Shown: positions 1 through 9,588, counted from the stretch's first letter. The stretch is 64,000 nt of DNA from Saccharibacillus sacchari DSM 19268 (GCF_000585395.1 NZ_KK073875.1:2275030-2339029), one strand, 5' to 3'. Notes: a model not told the origin generated them from the letters alone. Program-made: numbers and translations.

Positions 1-2581
1 ATTTTTCCCACAGCTTGTAGCCTTCTTGCGCGTAGGTCGACGAATTGGCGAGCGTGAGCGTCACCGGTACGCCGTTTACGTTCGCCGTGACTTCATCCGC
101 GAGCAGCGAGCTGACCGCGGACAGCTTCAAGGCTTGGCCGGGAATGGATTTGACGACGGAAGCGTCGCCTTGCTGCTTATCCCCTGTCCAACCGTCAAGC
201 GTGCGGTCGATTCGGATCGTAACCGTTGCCGGCGCGCTTTCCTGACCGTCCTCGTCTGTTACCGTGTACGTAAACGTATCGGTTCCGAAGGCGAATTCGG
301 CGTCCGGCGTATAGATCCAGACCGATCCGTTCGGATCGGAAGGATCGGCAGGAGTCAGCGCGCCTTTGGCCGGAGCATTGGTCACGCCGTATACCAACCC
401 GCTGACCGTTTCCGGATCATTGCCGATCAGCGTAATCGGCAGCGAAAGCGTGCCTTCTTCCGCGTTCGCGCCTACCGCGTCCGCGCTCGGCATACCGTTA
501 TACGCAAGCACGGCTTGACCCGGCGTTTCGGAGTACAGTCGGCCGTCGTAAGCTTCCCACGAGAAGGATGCCGTGCCGCCGTTAGGCAGGTTGGACGAAG
601 GCTTGAAGGTCAACGTGTCCAACAGGTTCGCGTCGATCTCGTTCGGCGCGCCGTCTGTCAAATATACCGAACCGGTAACCGTCTCATAGGAGAGCATTCC
701 CTGTTCTTCGGAAAAGTTTGCAGGAAGCCCGATGCGGATTTTCGTCAGCGCATCGTTTTCCGCGTCTTCGTAGGCCGGTGCAAGCGCGAAGTCGCTTCGG
801 CTGAACGTTACCTTTTGACCCGTCGCGCCCGACTTGTTGATCATGCCAGCTGTCGGAGGCGCATTGACGCGAATCGTTACTTTTGCGCCCTCCCGCGCAT
901 ATTGGGCTCCGTCGTAACCGTTCCATTCGAACTCGGCCGTTCCCGTGAAGCCGGATGCCGGAACGAACTTTAGCTTCGTTAAGTTGCTTCCGGAAAGTTC
1001 GTCGCCTGCCTGTACTTCGGTTGAAGTCCCGTTGTTCTCAAGAACCAGCTTACCTGTCGATCCATCGGGAAGGCTCTGAATGCGTACTCGACTCAGCTGC
1101 TCCGAAGCAGAATCACTGTAAGCTTCTTGGAAAAGGGACTGCGGCAGCGAGACGACGTCTCCTTTGTCCGCAGCGATCGGAATAGCATCCACCTGCGGTG
1201 CCGCGTTCGCCGTCAGCGTAACCGTGCCCGGATAGACCGCGTATTCGTCGTCGTCGTAACCGTTCCAAGTAAAGCTTGCCGAACCGCTGAAGCCTTGCGC
1301 CGCAGGTACGAATGTCAGCTTCTCCAGATCGGCTGCCGGAATCTCGCTGCCTACGGTCACTTCGGTCGGCGTATCGGTTCCGTTGTTCAGCACGAGTCTG
1401 CCTTTGGCAGGATCAGGCAGCGTATCGATACGCACCTTGTTCAGGTTGGCGCCGTTGGCCGCTCCGTTGATTTTCATGTAATGACTTTTGAAATTGTCCG
1501 GATTCAACACCGTCGGATCGTACTGCGTCAACGTCTCCGAGAAGTTGGTCAGCTTCGGATCGAAGGTCGATACGGTGTAGATGTGTTGGGCTTTGCCGGG
1601 ATTGGTCGTATCTCCGTCGCCCGAACCGCCTCCACGGTCTTCGAACAAGATGACGTTGACATCATACTCTTTCGATGGATCGATGCTGGTGTCGGTTAGT
1701 TGGACGTCGTCCCATGTTTGACGTTCGTTCGTCTTGGCACCGCTGAACAGCTTCTTCTTCGTATCCAGGTTCTGATCGACTTCCGTATCATTCGCCGCAG
1801 GCTTCACAACGCTGACTTCCATCGAAAAATTGCCGTTAGTGTTCGGTACGAAGCTTGTATCGACCGTGATTTCTCCTTTTTTGATCGCGATGTCGCTTTT
1901 GTCGATCGCGCCCGAGACCTTCTCGCCGCCATCGATTACCAGCTGCATCCAATCAACTTCCACGACCCAATTGGGATTGAAATTATACTTGGAATTTACG
2001 TAATCGTGGATCGATACACCGGCATAATAATCCTTATTCGACTTAATTACAGACTTATCTACTTTAAGGACAGTGGTATTCCAAGTTTCGTCGTTTCCCG
2101 ATAAAGCCCCGATATAAGCACTTTGCGGAAATTCTTTTTTGTAGTTGGAAGTCGCTTTGTTCCAACCCCGATCGGTCGGCCATGAACGCCCGCGATCACC
2201 CAATTGAATAGTTGTCGGATCTGCCGAAAGATAAACCCTGTCCCATTCGCCGGTACCCGACTTCCCGTCGTATTCGTCTACATCGTAAGCTCGTACAAGC
2301 AAATAAACATTGTTTTGCGGCGCACGATCAACGTTAAGAATCTTCGTTTCGATCGGATATAAGCCGTGACCGTTGTCGATCCGACCACCCGAGTTGTAAT
2401 CCAGATCCCCGTCCGCAGCCGTGTTCGCCGCGCCGCCTCCCCAGTTATCCGTATCGGTAAAATAGGTCCCTCCCGTGCCTGCAGCTACCGCGCTTGGAAC
2501 GCTCTGCCAGACCGGACCGGCCGCCAGCAATATCGCCAGCAGCGCCGCTGTCGTTTTCTTGCCCAGTTTGCTTGCTTTCAC
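1..2581 (-). CDS. Secreted repeat-rich surface protein, 3' end outside window
   Basis: An uninterrupted minus-strand frame runs from a GTG at 2581 (GGAGGGG upstream) off the left edge, so at least 860 residues are present and the C-terminus is missing. The first ~35 residues form a signal peptide (basic start, Leu/Ala-rich core, AVAA-type cleavage region). The next ~250 residues resemble a carbohydrate-binding or beta-sandwich module. After that come repeated Ig/cadherin-like units: TFTWNGYDDDEYA and EFEWNGYDGAQYA mark two successive units, and a later unit carries DTFTYTVTDEDGQES, typical of tandem cadherin-like repeats. Paenibacillaceae proteins of this build usually end in SLH domains, which would lie outside the window. 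Probably an exported cell-surface adhesin or matrix protein; its ligand cannot be inferred. Confidence 0.8.
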   Translation of the reverse strand, partial: MKASKLGKKTTAALLAILLAAGPVWQSVPSAVAAGTGGTYFTDTDNWGGGAANTAADGDLDYNSGGRIDNGHGLYPIETKILNVDRAPQNNVYLLVRAYDVDEYDGKSGTGEWDRVYLSADPTTIQLGDRGRSWPTDRGWNKATSNYKKEFPQSAYIGALSGNDETWNTTVLKVDKSVIKSNKDYYAGVSIHDYVNSKYNFNPNWVVEVDWMQLVIDGGEKVSGAIDKSDIAIKKGEITVDTSFVPNTNGNFSMEVSVVKPAANDTEVDQNLDTKKKLFSGAKTNERQTWDDVQLTDTSIDPSKEYDVNVILFEDRGGGSGDGDTTNPGKAQHIYTVSTFDPKLTNFSETLTQYDPTVLNPDNFKSHYMKINGAANGANLNKVRIDTLPDPAKGRLVLNNGTDTPTEVTVGSEIPAADLEKLTFVPAAQGFSGSASFTWNGYDDDEYAVYPGTVTLTANAAPQVDAIPIAADKGDVVSLPQSLFQEAYSDSASEQLSRVRIQSLPDGSTGKLVLENNGTSTEVQAGDELSGSNLTKLKFVPASGFTGTAEFEWNGYDGAQYAREGAKVTIRVNAPPTAGMINKSGATGQKVTFSRSDFALAPAYEDAENDALTKIRIGLPANFSEEQGMLSYETVTGSVYLTDGAPNEIDANLLDTLTFKPSSNLPNGGTASFSWEAYDGRLYSETPGQAVLAYNGMPSADAVGANAEEGTLSLPITLIGNDPETVSGLVYGVTNAPAKGALTPADPSDPNGSVWIYTPDAEFAFGTDTFTYTVTDEDGQESAPATVTIRIDRTLDGWTGDKQQGDASVVKSIPGQALKLSAVSSLLADEVTANVNGVPVTLTLANSSTYAQEGYKLWEK

Positions 2582-2677
2582 TACTTCCCGTCCCCTCCAT
2601 AAATGTACGCAGCCCGATTTTCGGACAGCTTGGCTATTATATAGGAACGTTCTGAACAAAATCTAAACAAAATCCGA

Positions 2678-2710
2678 CAAAAAAAGCCGTTAGCCAGAGG
2701 CTATACGACT
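2678..2710 (-). terminator. Rho-independent terminator of the polyprenyl synthase gene
   Basis: Read on the minus strand, AGTCGT-A-TAGCC / GGCTA-ACGGCT forms a stem with a TCT loop, followed by a run of T. It lies about 40 bp after the stop codon of the gene ending at 2753. Confidence 0.7.
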
Positions 2711-2752
2711 ATTTTTGGGTTTTTGTCTAATAAGCCCAAAGACTTAAAGCTT

Positions 2753-5191
2753 TTATTTCTCCCGCTGCACCAAATAATCCAGCAAATGCTTCAAAAACCT
2801 CAAGCTTTCCGGCAGTGCTCGTACCGCGTCCGACGCTTCGCAATAATGGTTCCACATCTCCCGTTTGGCGCCGCCGATCCCCAGTACCGTAACGAACGTC
2901 GAGCTTCCGTTGGCCTCGTCCTGTCCCGCCGGTTTGCCGAGATTCAACGCTTCTCCTTCCGCGTCCAGCAGGTCGTCCCGAATCTGGAACGCGATCCCCG
3001 CATGGTAAGCAAACTTTTTCATCAGCTCCAGCTCGGCTTCCGGCGCGTTCGCGAGCATGGCCGGCATAATGAGACAGGCTTCGAACGCCACGCCTGTTTT
3101 ATAGAAACAAATCTCGTTCAACCGCTCCAGGCTCAGCACCTGCCCGCGGGATTTAAGGTCCAGAGCCTGGCCCATACACAATTCTTCCGCTTTGCGCGCC
3201 GAGTAATGCATCAACGCCAGTACCGTCTCAGCTTTAAAACCTTGCAAAGACGACTGTTCGCGCACGCCTTGTTGGATCAGCAGCAGGCCCGACAGTTCGG
3301 CCGTCGCGCTGTCATAACGGGCATGCAGCGTTTGAAGCCCCCTCCGCGTATCCGCATTGTCCTGCGACGGCAGATCGTCGAAGATCAACGAGGCGGTATG
3401 CAGGTATTCCAGCGATGTCAGCATCGGACGCACGGCCTTTTTGTCCAAACCGTAGCCTTCTGTCGCCACAAGTCTCGCCAAGATCGGACGCAATCTTTTC
3501 CCGGAACCTGCCAAACTGTAGTTCGCAGCCTCGATCAGCGAATCTCCGACAGCCGGAACAGGCGAGTCGGTCGCGATCGGCAGCGCCTGTTCGATCTCCG
3601 CGCGAATATCGTCCAGAAACGTTCGGAAGCGTTCGCGATCTTCCCTGTCTTTTTTCATCTCGGTCAGCATTCGGTCGCGCAGCAGCTTGTCGAAAAACTC
3701 GACGTCCTCGGCTTTTTTCACCATTTGCTGAACGGTCGCGTTTAATTCCGGCATGCCCGAAGCCAGCATATCCATCAACTCTTCGTAGCGAGGAATGCCC
3801 AAGCGCTGACGCGCCCTTTTCAACCCGTTAATCGCCCGATCCAGCAGTACCTCGCGCGTGTTGGGGTCGCTGCCGTATACGTCCCGGATCAGGTACGCGA
3901 TAACGGCCCAATACATCTCGAACGGGTTCGGCAAATCCGGGCGCTCGGCGCGATATTTCCAATAATACGTATACGGCGTCACCGCTCCCGCATCCAGATC
4001 GTCGAACAGATCCGCAAAGTCGTCGGCGAGCTGGTTATAGATCCCGTAGTAAAAGGTTCTCCGCTCAAAACCGCCGTCTTCGTCCGCTTGTCCGACCGAG
4101 CGGGCGATCAGGCGGGAACCGGAGGACTTGAGAATGACCGGCACGTACAACTGAGCTGCCGTATAATCGTTGGCTTCGAGCCGCTTGTTTCGATCCACGT
4201 CCTGCGACTCGAAAAAAACGTATGCCTGCTCGAAAAAGACGCTGCCGCCTCCGCCTGCCTGCCGTCCTTTGATATATTCGAACGCCTCGCCCAGCTCGCT
4301 GTGGATATAGCGGATCAGCGCGAAGTTCTCGGCATGCCCGCTCTCGAACGCGCCGCTCCATGCATCCCATTCCGGCACGGTTCCGGTCAGCAGCGCGCTT
4401 CGGATCAGATCGGAGTAACTCGCCTTCTCGTCGTCGGTCAGCAGCGTCGAATCGAGCAGGTCATCGACGAACGGGTACGTCAATCCGTACGAGTATCCGA
4501 GCCGTACCGCTTCGTCCATGCGGCGCGACCGCTCTTCTTTCGGCGTATGCTCGTCCATCTCTTCCCGCGCATGCAGCACCACGCCCGCGATGATCTTCAG
4601 CAGCTTGCGCTGGGCTTGCTCCGCGTTCATGCCTTCCGGAATGTTCTCGGACACGCGCTTCATTTTGGCAATCATCCAGATGACCGTGTCCTCAATGCTT
4701 TCCTGTTGGCCCCAGCGGTACAACCCGGCCGTGTCGAAACCGTCCGTCGGCATTCCTTCGTGCTGTTCGCCGTTCAAAAGAGAACGCTTGAGACTGCCCG
4801 CCGTTCGACGAACGCGGCTTTGCGTATCCGTATCATCCAGCGCGCGCCCCAGATCCCGCATGTACAGATAAGACACGCTGCGCTCCAGGTAGTCGTCCAG
4901 CTTGCCGGCAGCGTCCATCCATTGGATGTAACGGTCATAGTCGCGCGGCTCCGAGCCGTGCCGGCTGCCGAACAAACGCGCCGGCCACGGGCGGATATGG
5001 CTTCTTTTCCACACGCGGAAATCTTCCGTCAGCTCGGTCGCATACCTGCCGCTTCGCACGCGTTCCGTCAGCTCTTGCAAATAGTGCTCGGCGCGAAGTT
5101 CCGACCTTCGATACGCTTCGCGCGCCCGATCTTCGAGAGCCGCAGGCGGCCGTATCGATCCGGGATCTTCGATTGATGATGTCAAACTCAT
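2753..5191 (-). CDS. Two-part all-alpha protein with C-terminal polyprenyl synthase domain
   Basis: About 812 residues. The last 250 are a trans-isoprenyl diphosphate synthase: GKRLRP near residue 566, first Asp-rich motif DDLPSQDNAD near 607, and second motif RDDLLD near 741 where most relatives have QDD. The first ~540 residues are helical with no sharp motif, but carry Asp-rich stretches (VDDLLDS, LADDFADLFDD) reminiscent of prenyl-binding folds. Ordinary family members have 290-330 residues, so this is a fusion more than twice that size. The N-terminal part could be a second prenyltransferase or terpene-cyclase-like domain; that is inference. ATG at 5191 is preferred to the ATG at 5197 because AAGGGG sits 7 nt upstream of it. 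It appears monocistronic. Confidence 0.75.
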   Translation of the reverse strand: MSLTSSIEDPGSIRPPAALEDRAREAYRRSELRAEHYLQELTERVRSGRYATELTEDFRVWKRSHIRPWPARLFGSRHGSEPRDYDRYIQWMDAAGKLDDYLERSVSYLYMRDLGRALDDTDTQSRVRRTAGSLKRSLLNGEQHEGMPTDGFDTAGLYRWGQQESIEDTVIWMIAKMKRVSENIPEGMNAEQAQRKLLKIIAGVVLHAREEMDEHTPKEERSRRMDEAVRLGYSYGLTYPFVDDLLDSTLLTDDEKASYSDLIRSALLTGTVPEWDAWSGAFESGHAENFALIRYIHSELGEAFEYIKGRQAGGGGSVFFEQAYVFFESQDVDRNKRLEANDYTAAQLYVPVILKSSGSRLIARSVGQADEDGGFERRTFYYGIYNQLADDFADLFDDLDAGAVTPYTYYWKYRAERPDLPNPFEMYWAVIAYLIRDVYGSDPNTREVLLDRAINGLKRARQRLGIPRYEELMDMLASGMPELNATVQQMVKKAEDVEFFDKLLRDRMLTEMKKDREDRERFRTFLDDIRAEIEQALPIATDSPVPAVGDSLIEAANYSLAGSGKRLRPILARLVATEGYGLDKKAVRPMLTSLEYLHTASLIFDDLPSQDNADTRRGLQTLHARYDSATAELSGLLLIQQGVREQSSLQGFKAETVLALMHYSARKAEELCMGQALDLKSRGQVLSLERLNEICFYKTGVAFEACLIMPAMLANAPEAELELMKKFAYHAGIAFQIRDDLLDAEGEALNLGKPAGQDEANGSSTFVTVLGIGGAKREMWNHYCEASDAVRALPESLRFLKHLLDYLVQREK

Positions 5192-5261
5192 AGTCATTCC
5201 CCTTAGGTTTTAGTCGTGGTGCGAATCGTTAACGGGTTATACGAAGGGGAATGGGAAAGGG

Positions 5262-7688
5262 TTACACATGGCTATAGAGGATGGTTTCTAACTTCTTTTC
5301 AATAATAAAGGCAATACGCGGAGACATAACTCGAAAATCAGATATCTCACGAGCACGATTAGTGAGTTCTTGAACATACTCTTTAACAGATAATCCTTTG
5401 TAGTCTATAATTCTTTCAATTTTTTTTCTGAAGTTTAATCTGTTTTGGCCATGCATCAAATAAAAATAGTTTTCTTTGTGCAAATTCAAAATTAAAAATT
5501 CAATAATTCCATCTCCAGCGACACTGTGAATGATATCTTCAAAATTTTCTGCAGATACATTCAAGTGCGGATTAATATAAAAAACCTCAAAACTTCGATT
5601 TAAATCGATAAGAGAAAAGTTAAAAGAATCTCTTTTGCAAAGTTGATAAATATGTTGTTTGAAGAACCCTTCTTTTAATAGCTCCGGAGTTTCAATAAGC
5701 TCGCATAAGGTAGATATTCTCCAATCTTCTACATGATTGCTTTGTTCAAATGTATAATGTTCAACTTCTTTATAAAAATCGAAAAGATAACTACGACTTT
5801 GTAAAAAAATAAAATTGAATTTTAGCAATAACGAATACGAAATATAATTTTTTCTCAAGCAATCTTCCAAATCTTTTAAAATAATAGGTTTTAATTTCTC
5901 AATTGCAATATGATCAAAAATCCAGCGAACAAGATTCAAATCAATTTTATGCCCAATATTACTACGTTCATTTTGAATTTTTTCATGTACAAAAAGAATC
6001 GTTTTTTCATCATTTTTAATCGGTTTACTATTCATACAGCTTTGAAACATTTGGTAAAAGTAAAGAACTTCCTTCTTCCAACCCTGATGGAATTCAGTAT
6101 CTAACATATGATAAAAAATCATAGATACTTTGTAGGCGTAACCTAACTTATTCATAAGGAATGTAATGTATTTTTTATTTTCTGAAGAAGGAGCTAAATC
6201 TGTCACAAACCAATACGTTTCTTCTTTCAAAAACTCGTATTCTTCATTCTCCTTATCTTCTTCGGCATTTCTTGAATAACGACCGTTGTCCCAACGCGAA
6301 AATAAAAAATCATATCTTTGAGATTCTAATTCATAAACATACGGCTGACAGGCTAGTAAAATTGAATGCCAATACTCTTTATAAGCTTTTAAAAATTCAA
6401 TTTCTTGCTCGTTTAATTCTAACTTTTCAATACGACAAAGTTTCAAGAAAATTTTATAGCCCGTTGTCTTTTTCATTTGTTCATGAAGGTATTCGACTTC
6501 TTCAATACCCTTAATTTGATTTATAATTGTTAAAGGAATAATAAAATAAGTAAAATTTTTAAAAAATATGTTTCTCCTATGATCCTGATATGTTTCCATT
6601 AATTCTGTGAAATGATCTAAGTTTTTATAACTTTGCAATTGAAGCTCTAAAAGATTATCTATAATTTTGTGACTTTTGGTGTACAAACCTACTAGATCTT
6701 TAAATTCAATAGAGAATGAACATTTTTCGATTTTTTCAAAAAAAGCGCCCTCCAATCTGAGAACAAACGACGCTCTCTTTCTCATTTCATTTGCGTATCC
6801 ATTATCTTCAAACCAAAGTATTTTTTTTGCTGGTTTTTTGTAAAAAATATCCGAGTCCAATATTTCTTCCATGACATGCGTCAACATTGCATGCTTTTCT
6901 TTTGCCTCTATTTTCTCTACGTCTTGAAAGAGCACTTCAACAAAATAATTTTGATCCCCAGCCTGCAGACAATCTTTAAACAATTTAATGTATTGCGCAG
7001 TCACTTGTGTTTCGATATCTTTGTACAATTTTGGTCTTTTTTCCAAAGGCATCATTAACATCATTTGCAGACCTTGAAGACCTTTTATAAATACATACAC
7101 GCAAAGAGAAAAAACTATCAAAAAACTCGCTTCCCAAAAACTTTCCAGAAATTTATCCGGTAAAAAATCTAAGAACCCAAAAGAAGCAAAACTCCCCTGT
7201 AGCAAAACAAAAATCGAAACGTATCCTAACAAAAGGCTGAAAAATCCTGATTTGAAAATTTGTAAATTCAGGCTTTTTATGAACGGACCTTTAGCTATAC
7301 TTCTTCCCCAGTACTGATCCTGACTATTTTGTTGAGCATAGCTAATAGTGAATTGAATAAATGCATACAGTATACCGTATAGAGTAAGCAATGCGATAAC
7401 AAGAGACAGCCGATTTTCTTCTTTGCCCAATTCGATCAATGAAAATTTTTGCTGAACAGAAATTATGATCGTAATAACTCCCATAGGCAGAATGATCTTT
7501 AAAAAAAAATCAAAAATTGAAGAGTCCTTAAATTCCGATAATCCTTTTTTCATTTTAGGAGTAACAATAATGCCGATAAAAGAACAAAGAATTTTCATAA
7601 CAAATGCTACGACTATAATCCAAAAGAAGACCCGAAATAATATTTTAGCATTCTCAAAAATGAGTTCTACAATAAAAAAACCCTCCAC
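5262..7688 (-). CDS. AT-rich orphan membrane protein, function unknown
   Basis: Roughly 800 residues that I do not recognise. The first ~205 contain about five hydrophobic segments (near 12-36, 61-80, 93-112, 146-166, 183-205). The rest is a long soluble, mainly helical region rich in Lys, Glu and aromatic residues, presumably cytoplasmic. Base composition is far more AT-rich than the flanking genes, which points to horizontal acquisition. The start is uncertain. The first in-frame codon is GTG at 7688, but the only good Shine-Dalgarno-like GGAGGG overlaps and follows it, so an unusual ATT about 15 nt downstream or a later ATG is possible. No partner gene is adjacent. A membrane-anchored defence or stress role is conceivable but unsupported. 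Confidence 0.6.
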   Translation of the reverse strand: MEGFFIVELIFENAKILFRVFFWIIVVAFVMKILCSFIGIIVTPKMKKGLSEFKDSSIFDFFLKIILPMGVITIIISVQQKFSLIELGKEENRLSLVIALLTLYGILYAFIQFTISYAQQNSQDQYWGRSIAKGPFIKSLNLQIFKSGFFSLLLGYVSIFVLLQGSFASFGFLDFLPDKFLESFWEASFLIVFSLCVYVFIKGLQGLQMMLMMPLEKRPKLYKDIETQVTAQYIKLFKDCLQAGDQNYFVEVLFQDVEKIEAKEKHAMLTHVMEEILDSDIFYKKPAKKILWFEDNGYANEMRKRASFVLRLEGAFFEKIEKCSFSIEFKDLVGLYTKSHKIIDNLLELQLQSYKNLDHFTELMETYQDHRRNIFFKNFTYFIIPLTIINQIKGIEEVEYLHEQMKKTTGYKIFLKLCRIEKLELNEQEIEFLKAYKEYWHSILLACQPYVYELESQRYDFLFSRWDNGRYSRNAEEDKENEEYEFLKEETYWFVTDLAPSSENKKYITFLMNKLGYAYKVSMIFYHMLDTEFHQGWKKEVLYFYQMFQSCMNSKPIKNDEKTILFVHEKIQNERSNIGHKIDLNLVRWIFDHIAIEKLKPIILKDLEDCLRKNYISYSLLLKFNFIFLQSRSYLFDFYKEVEHYTFEQSNHVEDWRISTLCELIETPELLKEGFFKQHIYQLCKRDSFNFSLIDLNRSFEVFYINPHLNVSAENFEDIIHSVAGDGIIEFLILNLHKENYFYLMHGQNRLNFRKKIERIIDYKGLSVKEYVQELTNRAREISDFRVMSPRIAFIIEKKLETILYSHV

Positions 7689-7801
7689 TTCAAATTTTGA
7701 TTTTAAAATTAAATGTTCATACGATGGATATCAATAATGATTACGGTAACTTTTGATTCAAGTTTCAATGCTTCCTGATTAACTTTTATGTTTTATCAAA
7801 T

Positions 7802-7832
7802 AAAAAATCCAAGATAGATTCTTGGATTTTTT
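7802..7832 (-). terminator. Bidirectional-looking terminator after the aldo/keto reductase gene
   Basis: A perfect 13-bp stem AAAAAATCCAAGA / TCTTGGATTTTTT with a 5-nt loop. It lies 23 bp downstream of the stop codon of the minus-strand reductase gene. Confidence 0.8.
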
Positions 7833-7854
7833 CAAATATATTAAGTTCAAAAAA

Positions 7855-8703
7855 TCAAAACTCCTCATACTCCGCCGGGTCTTGTCCCCACAACCGCCGA
7901 TTATCTTTACTAAACGCCGAAATTGTCTTCATCTGCTCCGCCGTCAGCTCGAAACCGAAAATATCCAGATTCTCCTGCTGATGCTTCAACGAGCTTGCCT
8001 TCGGGATCGGAATCGAGCCCAGTTGGGTGTGCCAGCGAAGCACCACTTGGGTCGGCGTTTTGCCATACTCGTTTGCGATCGCCTTCACCGCCGCATCCTC
8101 CAGCACGCCGTCGCCTTTGCCCCGTCCGAGCGGGCTCCACGATTCGGTGACCGTTCCGTGCTTGGCATTTGCCTCGCGCTGAACCGCCTGCTCGAAATAC
8201 GGATGCAGCTCCACCTGGTTGAGGCTCGGCGCGACGCCCGTTTCGCTCACGATCTTATCCAGGTGCTCCGGTAAAAAGTTGCTGACGCCGATCGAACGCA
8301 CGTAGCCGCGCTTTTTCGCTTCGATCATGGCCTGCCAGGCTTCGACGTATTTGCCCTGCTTCGGGTTCGGCCAATGGATGATGTACAAATCGAAATAGTC
8401 GAGCCCTGTCCGCAGCAGCGATTCTTCGATGGTGACCAGCGCTTTGTCGTAAGCATGATGGCGCCCCGGCAGCTTCGAGCAGATCCGCAGCTGGTCGCGG
8501 GGCACGGAAGCTTCGCGCACCGCCCTGCCAACCGCACCTTCGTTTTCATAGTTAAAAGCCGAATCGATCAGCCGATAGCCCGACTCGATGCCGCTTTTGA
8601 TCGACTCCGCGCCCGCAAAACCGTTCATGGAATACGTGCCGAGGCCGATCGCCGGAATCTCGAGTCCGTCATTCAATTGGATGTTCGGAATATTCGTTGT
8701 CAT
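7855..8703 (-). CDS. Aldo/keto reductase (diketogluconate reductase-like)
   Basis: 282 residues, the normal length for the family. It reduces aldehydes or ketones with NADPH in the cytoplasm; the natural substrate cannot be told. The catalytic tetrad is visible: Asp and Tyr in LIDSAFNYENE (about 46-56), Lys in SKLPG (about 77) and His in IIHWPNP (about 108). The cofactor end carries IPIPKASS. AGGAGGG stands 9 nt before the ATG. The gene is divergent from the TetR gene at 8837 and shares that 130-bp intergenic region, so the TetR protein might also affect it, although the operator lies on the far side. Confidence 0.88.
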   Translation of the reverse strand: MTTNIPNIQLNDGLEIPAIGLGTYSMNGFAGAESIKSGIESGYRLIDSAFNYENEGAVGRAVREASVPRDQLRICSKLPGRHHAYDKALVTIEESLLRTGLDYFDLYIIHWPNPKQGKYVEAWQAMIEAKKRGYVRSIGVSNFLPEHLDKIVSETGVAPSLNQVELHPYFEQAVQREANAKHGTVTESWSPLGRGKGDGVLEDAAVKAIANEYGKTPTQVVLRWHTQLGSIPIPKASSLKHQQENLDIFGFELTAEQMKTISAFSKDNRRLWGQDPAEYEEF

Positions 8704-8770
8704 AGGAAAAAGCCCTCCTCTCGTATGATTCTACGATAGCATTTTCGATGAGCCGGAGCAAAATCCGCGG

Positions 8771-8799
8771 TTGACTTGGCAGGAAAATGGATTTACTAT
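8771..8799 (+). promoter_or_regulatory. Sigma-A type promoter of the TetR gene
   Basis: TTGACT at 8771-8776 and TACTAT at 8794-8799 with exactly 17 bp between them. The TetR operator follows 5 bp downstream. Confidence 0.75.
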
Positions 8800-8803
8800 T
8801 GGT

Positions 8804-8820
8804 TCAACGAACGTTTAGTG
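8804..8820 (+). promoter_or_regulatory. Putative TetR operator, copy 1
   Basis: CAACGAACGTTTAGTG, an imperfect palindrome centred on GAACGTT. The same motif recurs at 9543-9560 before the ABC genes. The position just after the -10 box suits autorepression. Confidence 0.6.
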
Positions 8821-8836
8821 AAATGAGGACATGTTT

Positions 8837-9469
8837 ATGGAATCCAAACAAACCGGAAAACGCATGACCAGCCGGGACCTTCAAGCCGCTCAGCGCAAGC
8901 AGCAGATCCTTCAAGCGGCCAAACGGCTTTTTGCGGAAAAAGGGTATCACGCCGTGTCCATGCGGGAGCTGAACAAAGCAATCGGCATGGCGGACGCGTT
9001 GACGTACCACTATTTCCCCGGCGGAAAATTCGAAATTTTGACCACCGTGCTGCAAACGGCGCAGGAAGAACGGATCGGCGGCATCGTGCTTGTTTTCCGA
9101 GAGATTTTCGCGAAAACCGATCTTCCCCTGACTGATGCGCTTGCCGAACTGATTACAGGGTTGGCGCAAAAACTCACGGAAGACCAAGCTTATTTTCAAA
9201 TTCTGATCCGCGAGCGCTCGCTGTTGAACGACGAACAAAAAGAAGCGCTCGACGGCCTGACCACCCTTCCGTTCGAAGCGATGTCGGGCTATCTGTCGCG
9301 GCGCGCGGAACAAGGCGAGATTCGGCACATGGATTTCTCGCTCGCTTCCTCGCAGTTTTTGGCGCATATCGTGTTCACGATCATTCAGAAGCTGCTGAGG
9401 AACGCCGAGTTGGAGCCGTCCGAAGCGATCAAGCTATCCGAGTTCTATGCGGAGCTATGGGCGAAATAA
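8837..9469 (+). CDS. TetR-family transcriptional regulator
   Basis: 210 residues. The N-terminal helix-turn-helix is clear at about residues 18-60 (KQQILQAAKRLFAEKGYHAV, then MRELNKAIGMADALTYHYF). The remainder is an all-helical ligand and dimerisation domain with no recognisable ligand motif. ATG at 8837 is chosen over 8831 because GAGG lies 8 nt before it and only 2 nt before the other. The gene is followed by a terminator and then by an ABC exporter whose promoter region carries the same palindrome as this gene's own promoter. It therefore probably represses itself and the exporter and is released by a transported compound (inference). Confidence 0.88.
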   Translation: MESKQTGKRMTSRDLQAAQRKQQILQAAKRLFAEKGYHAVSMRELNKAIGMADALTYHYFPGGKFEILTTVLQTAQEERIGGIVLVFREIFAKTDLPLTDALAELITGLAQKLTEDQAYFQILIRERSLLNDEQKEALDGLTTLPFEAMSGYLSRRAEQGEIRHMDFSLASSQFLAHIVFTIIQKLLRNAELEPSEAIKLSEFYAELWAK

Positions 9470-9497
9470 ACCGACGGCAAGCAGCAAGCAAAAAGGA

Positions 9498-9531
9498 AAA
9501 AAGGAACAGGCACTTCGGTGCTCCTTTTTTT
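9498..9531 (+). terminator. Terminator-like hairpin after the TetR gene
   Basis: AGGA...GCAC-TTCG-GTGC...TCCT with a tetraloop, a small bulge and a run of seven T. It separates the regulator from the ABC genes. Confidence 0.6.
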
Positions 9532-9542
9532 CGAAATTTAAC

Positions 9543-9560
9543 TCAACGAACGTTCAGTTA
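9543..9560 (+). promoter_or_regulatory. Putative TetR operator, copy 2
   Basis: TCAACGAACGTTCAGTTA, near-identical to 8804-8820 and more symmetric (perfect GAACGTTC core). It lies 29 bp before the ABC ATPase start, whose ribosome site is AAGGAGG. Confidence 0.6.
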
Positions 9561-9588
9561 ATGAAATGATCCATAAGGAGGAACAATC

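Noticed and set aside
26..2104. Plus-strand open frames across the first 2 kb
   Set aside because: They mirror the GC-biased minus-strand secreted protein, lack ribosome sites and give Arg-rich sequence without domains.
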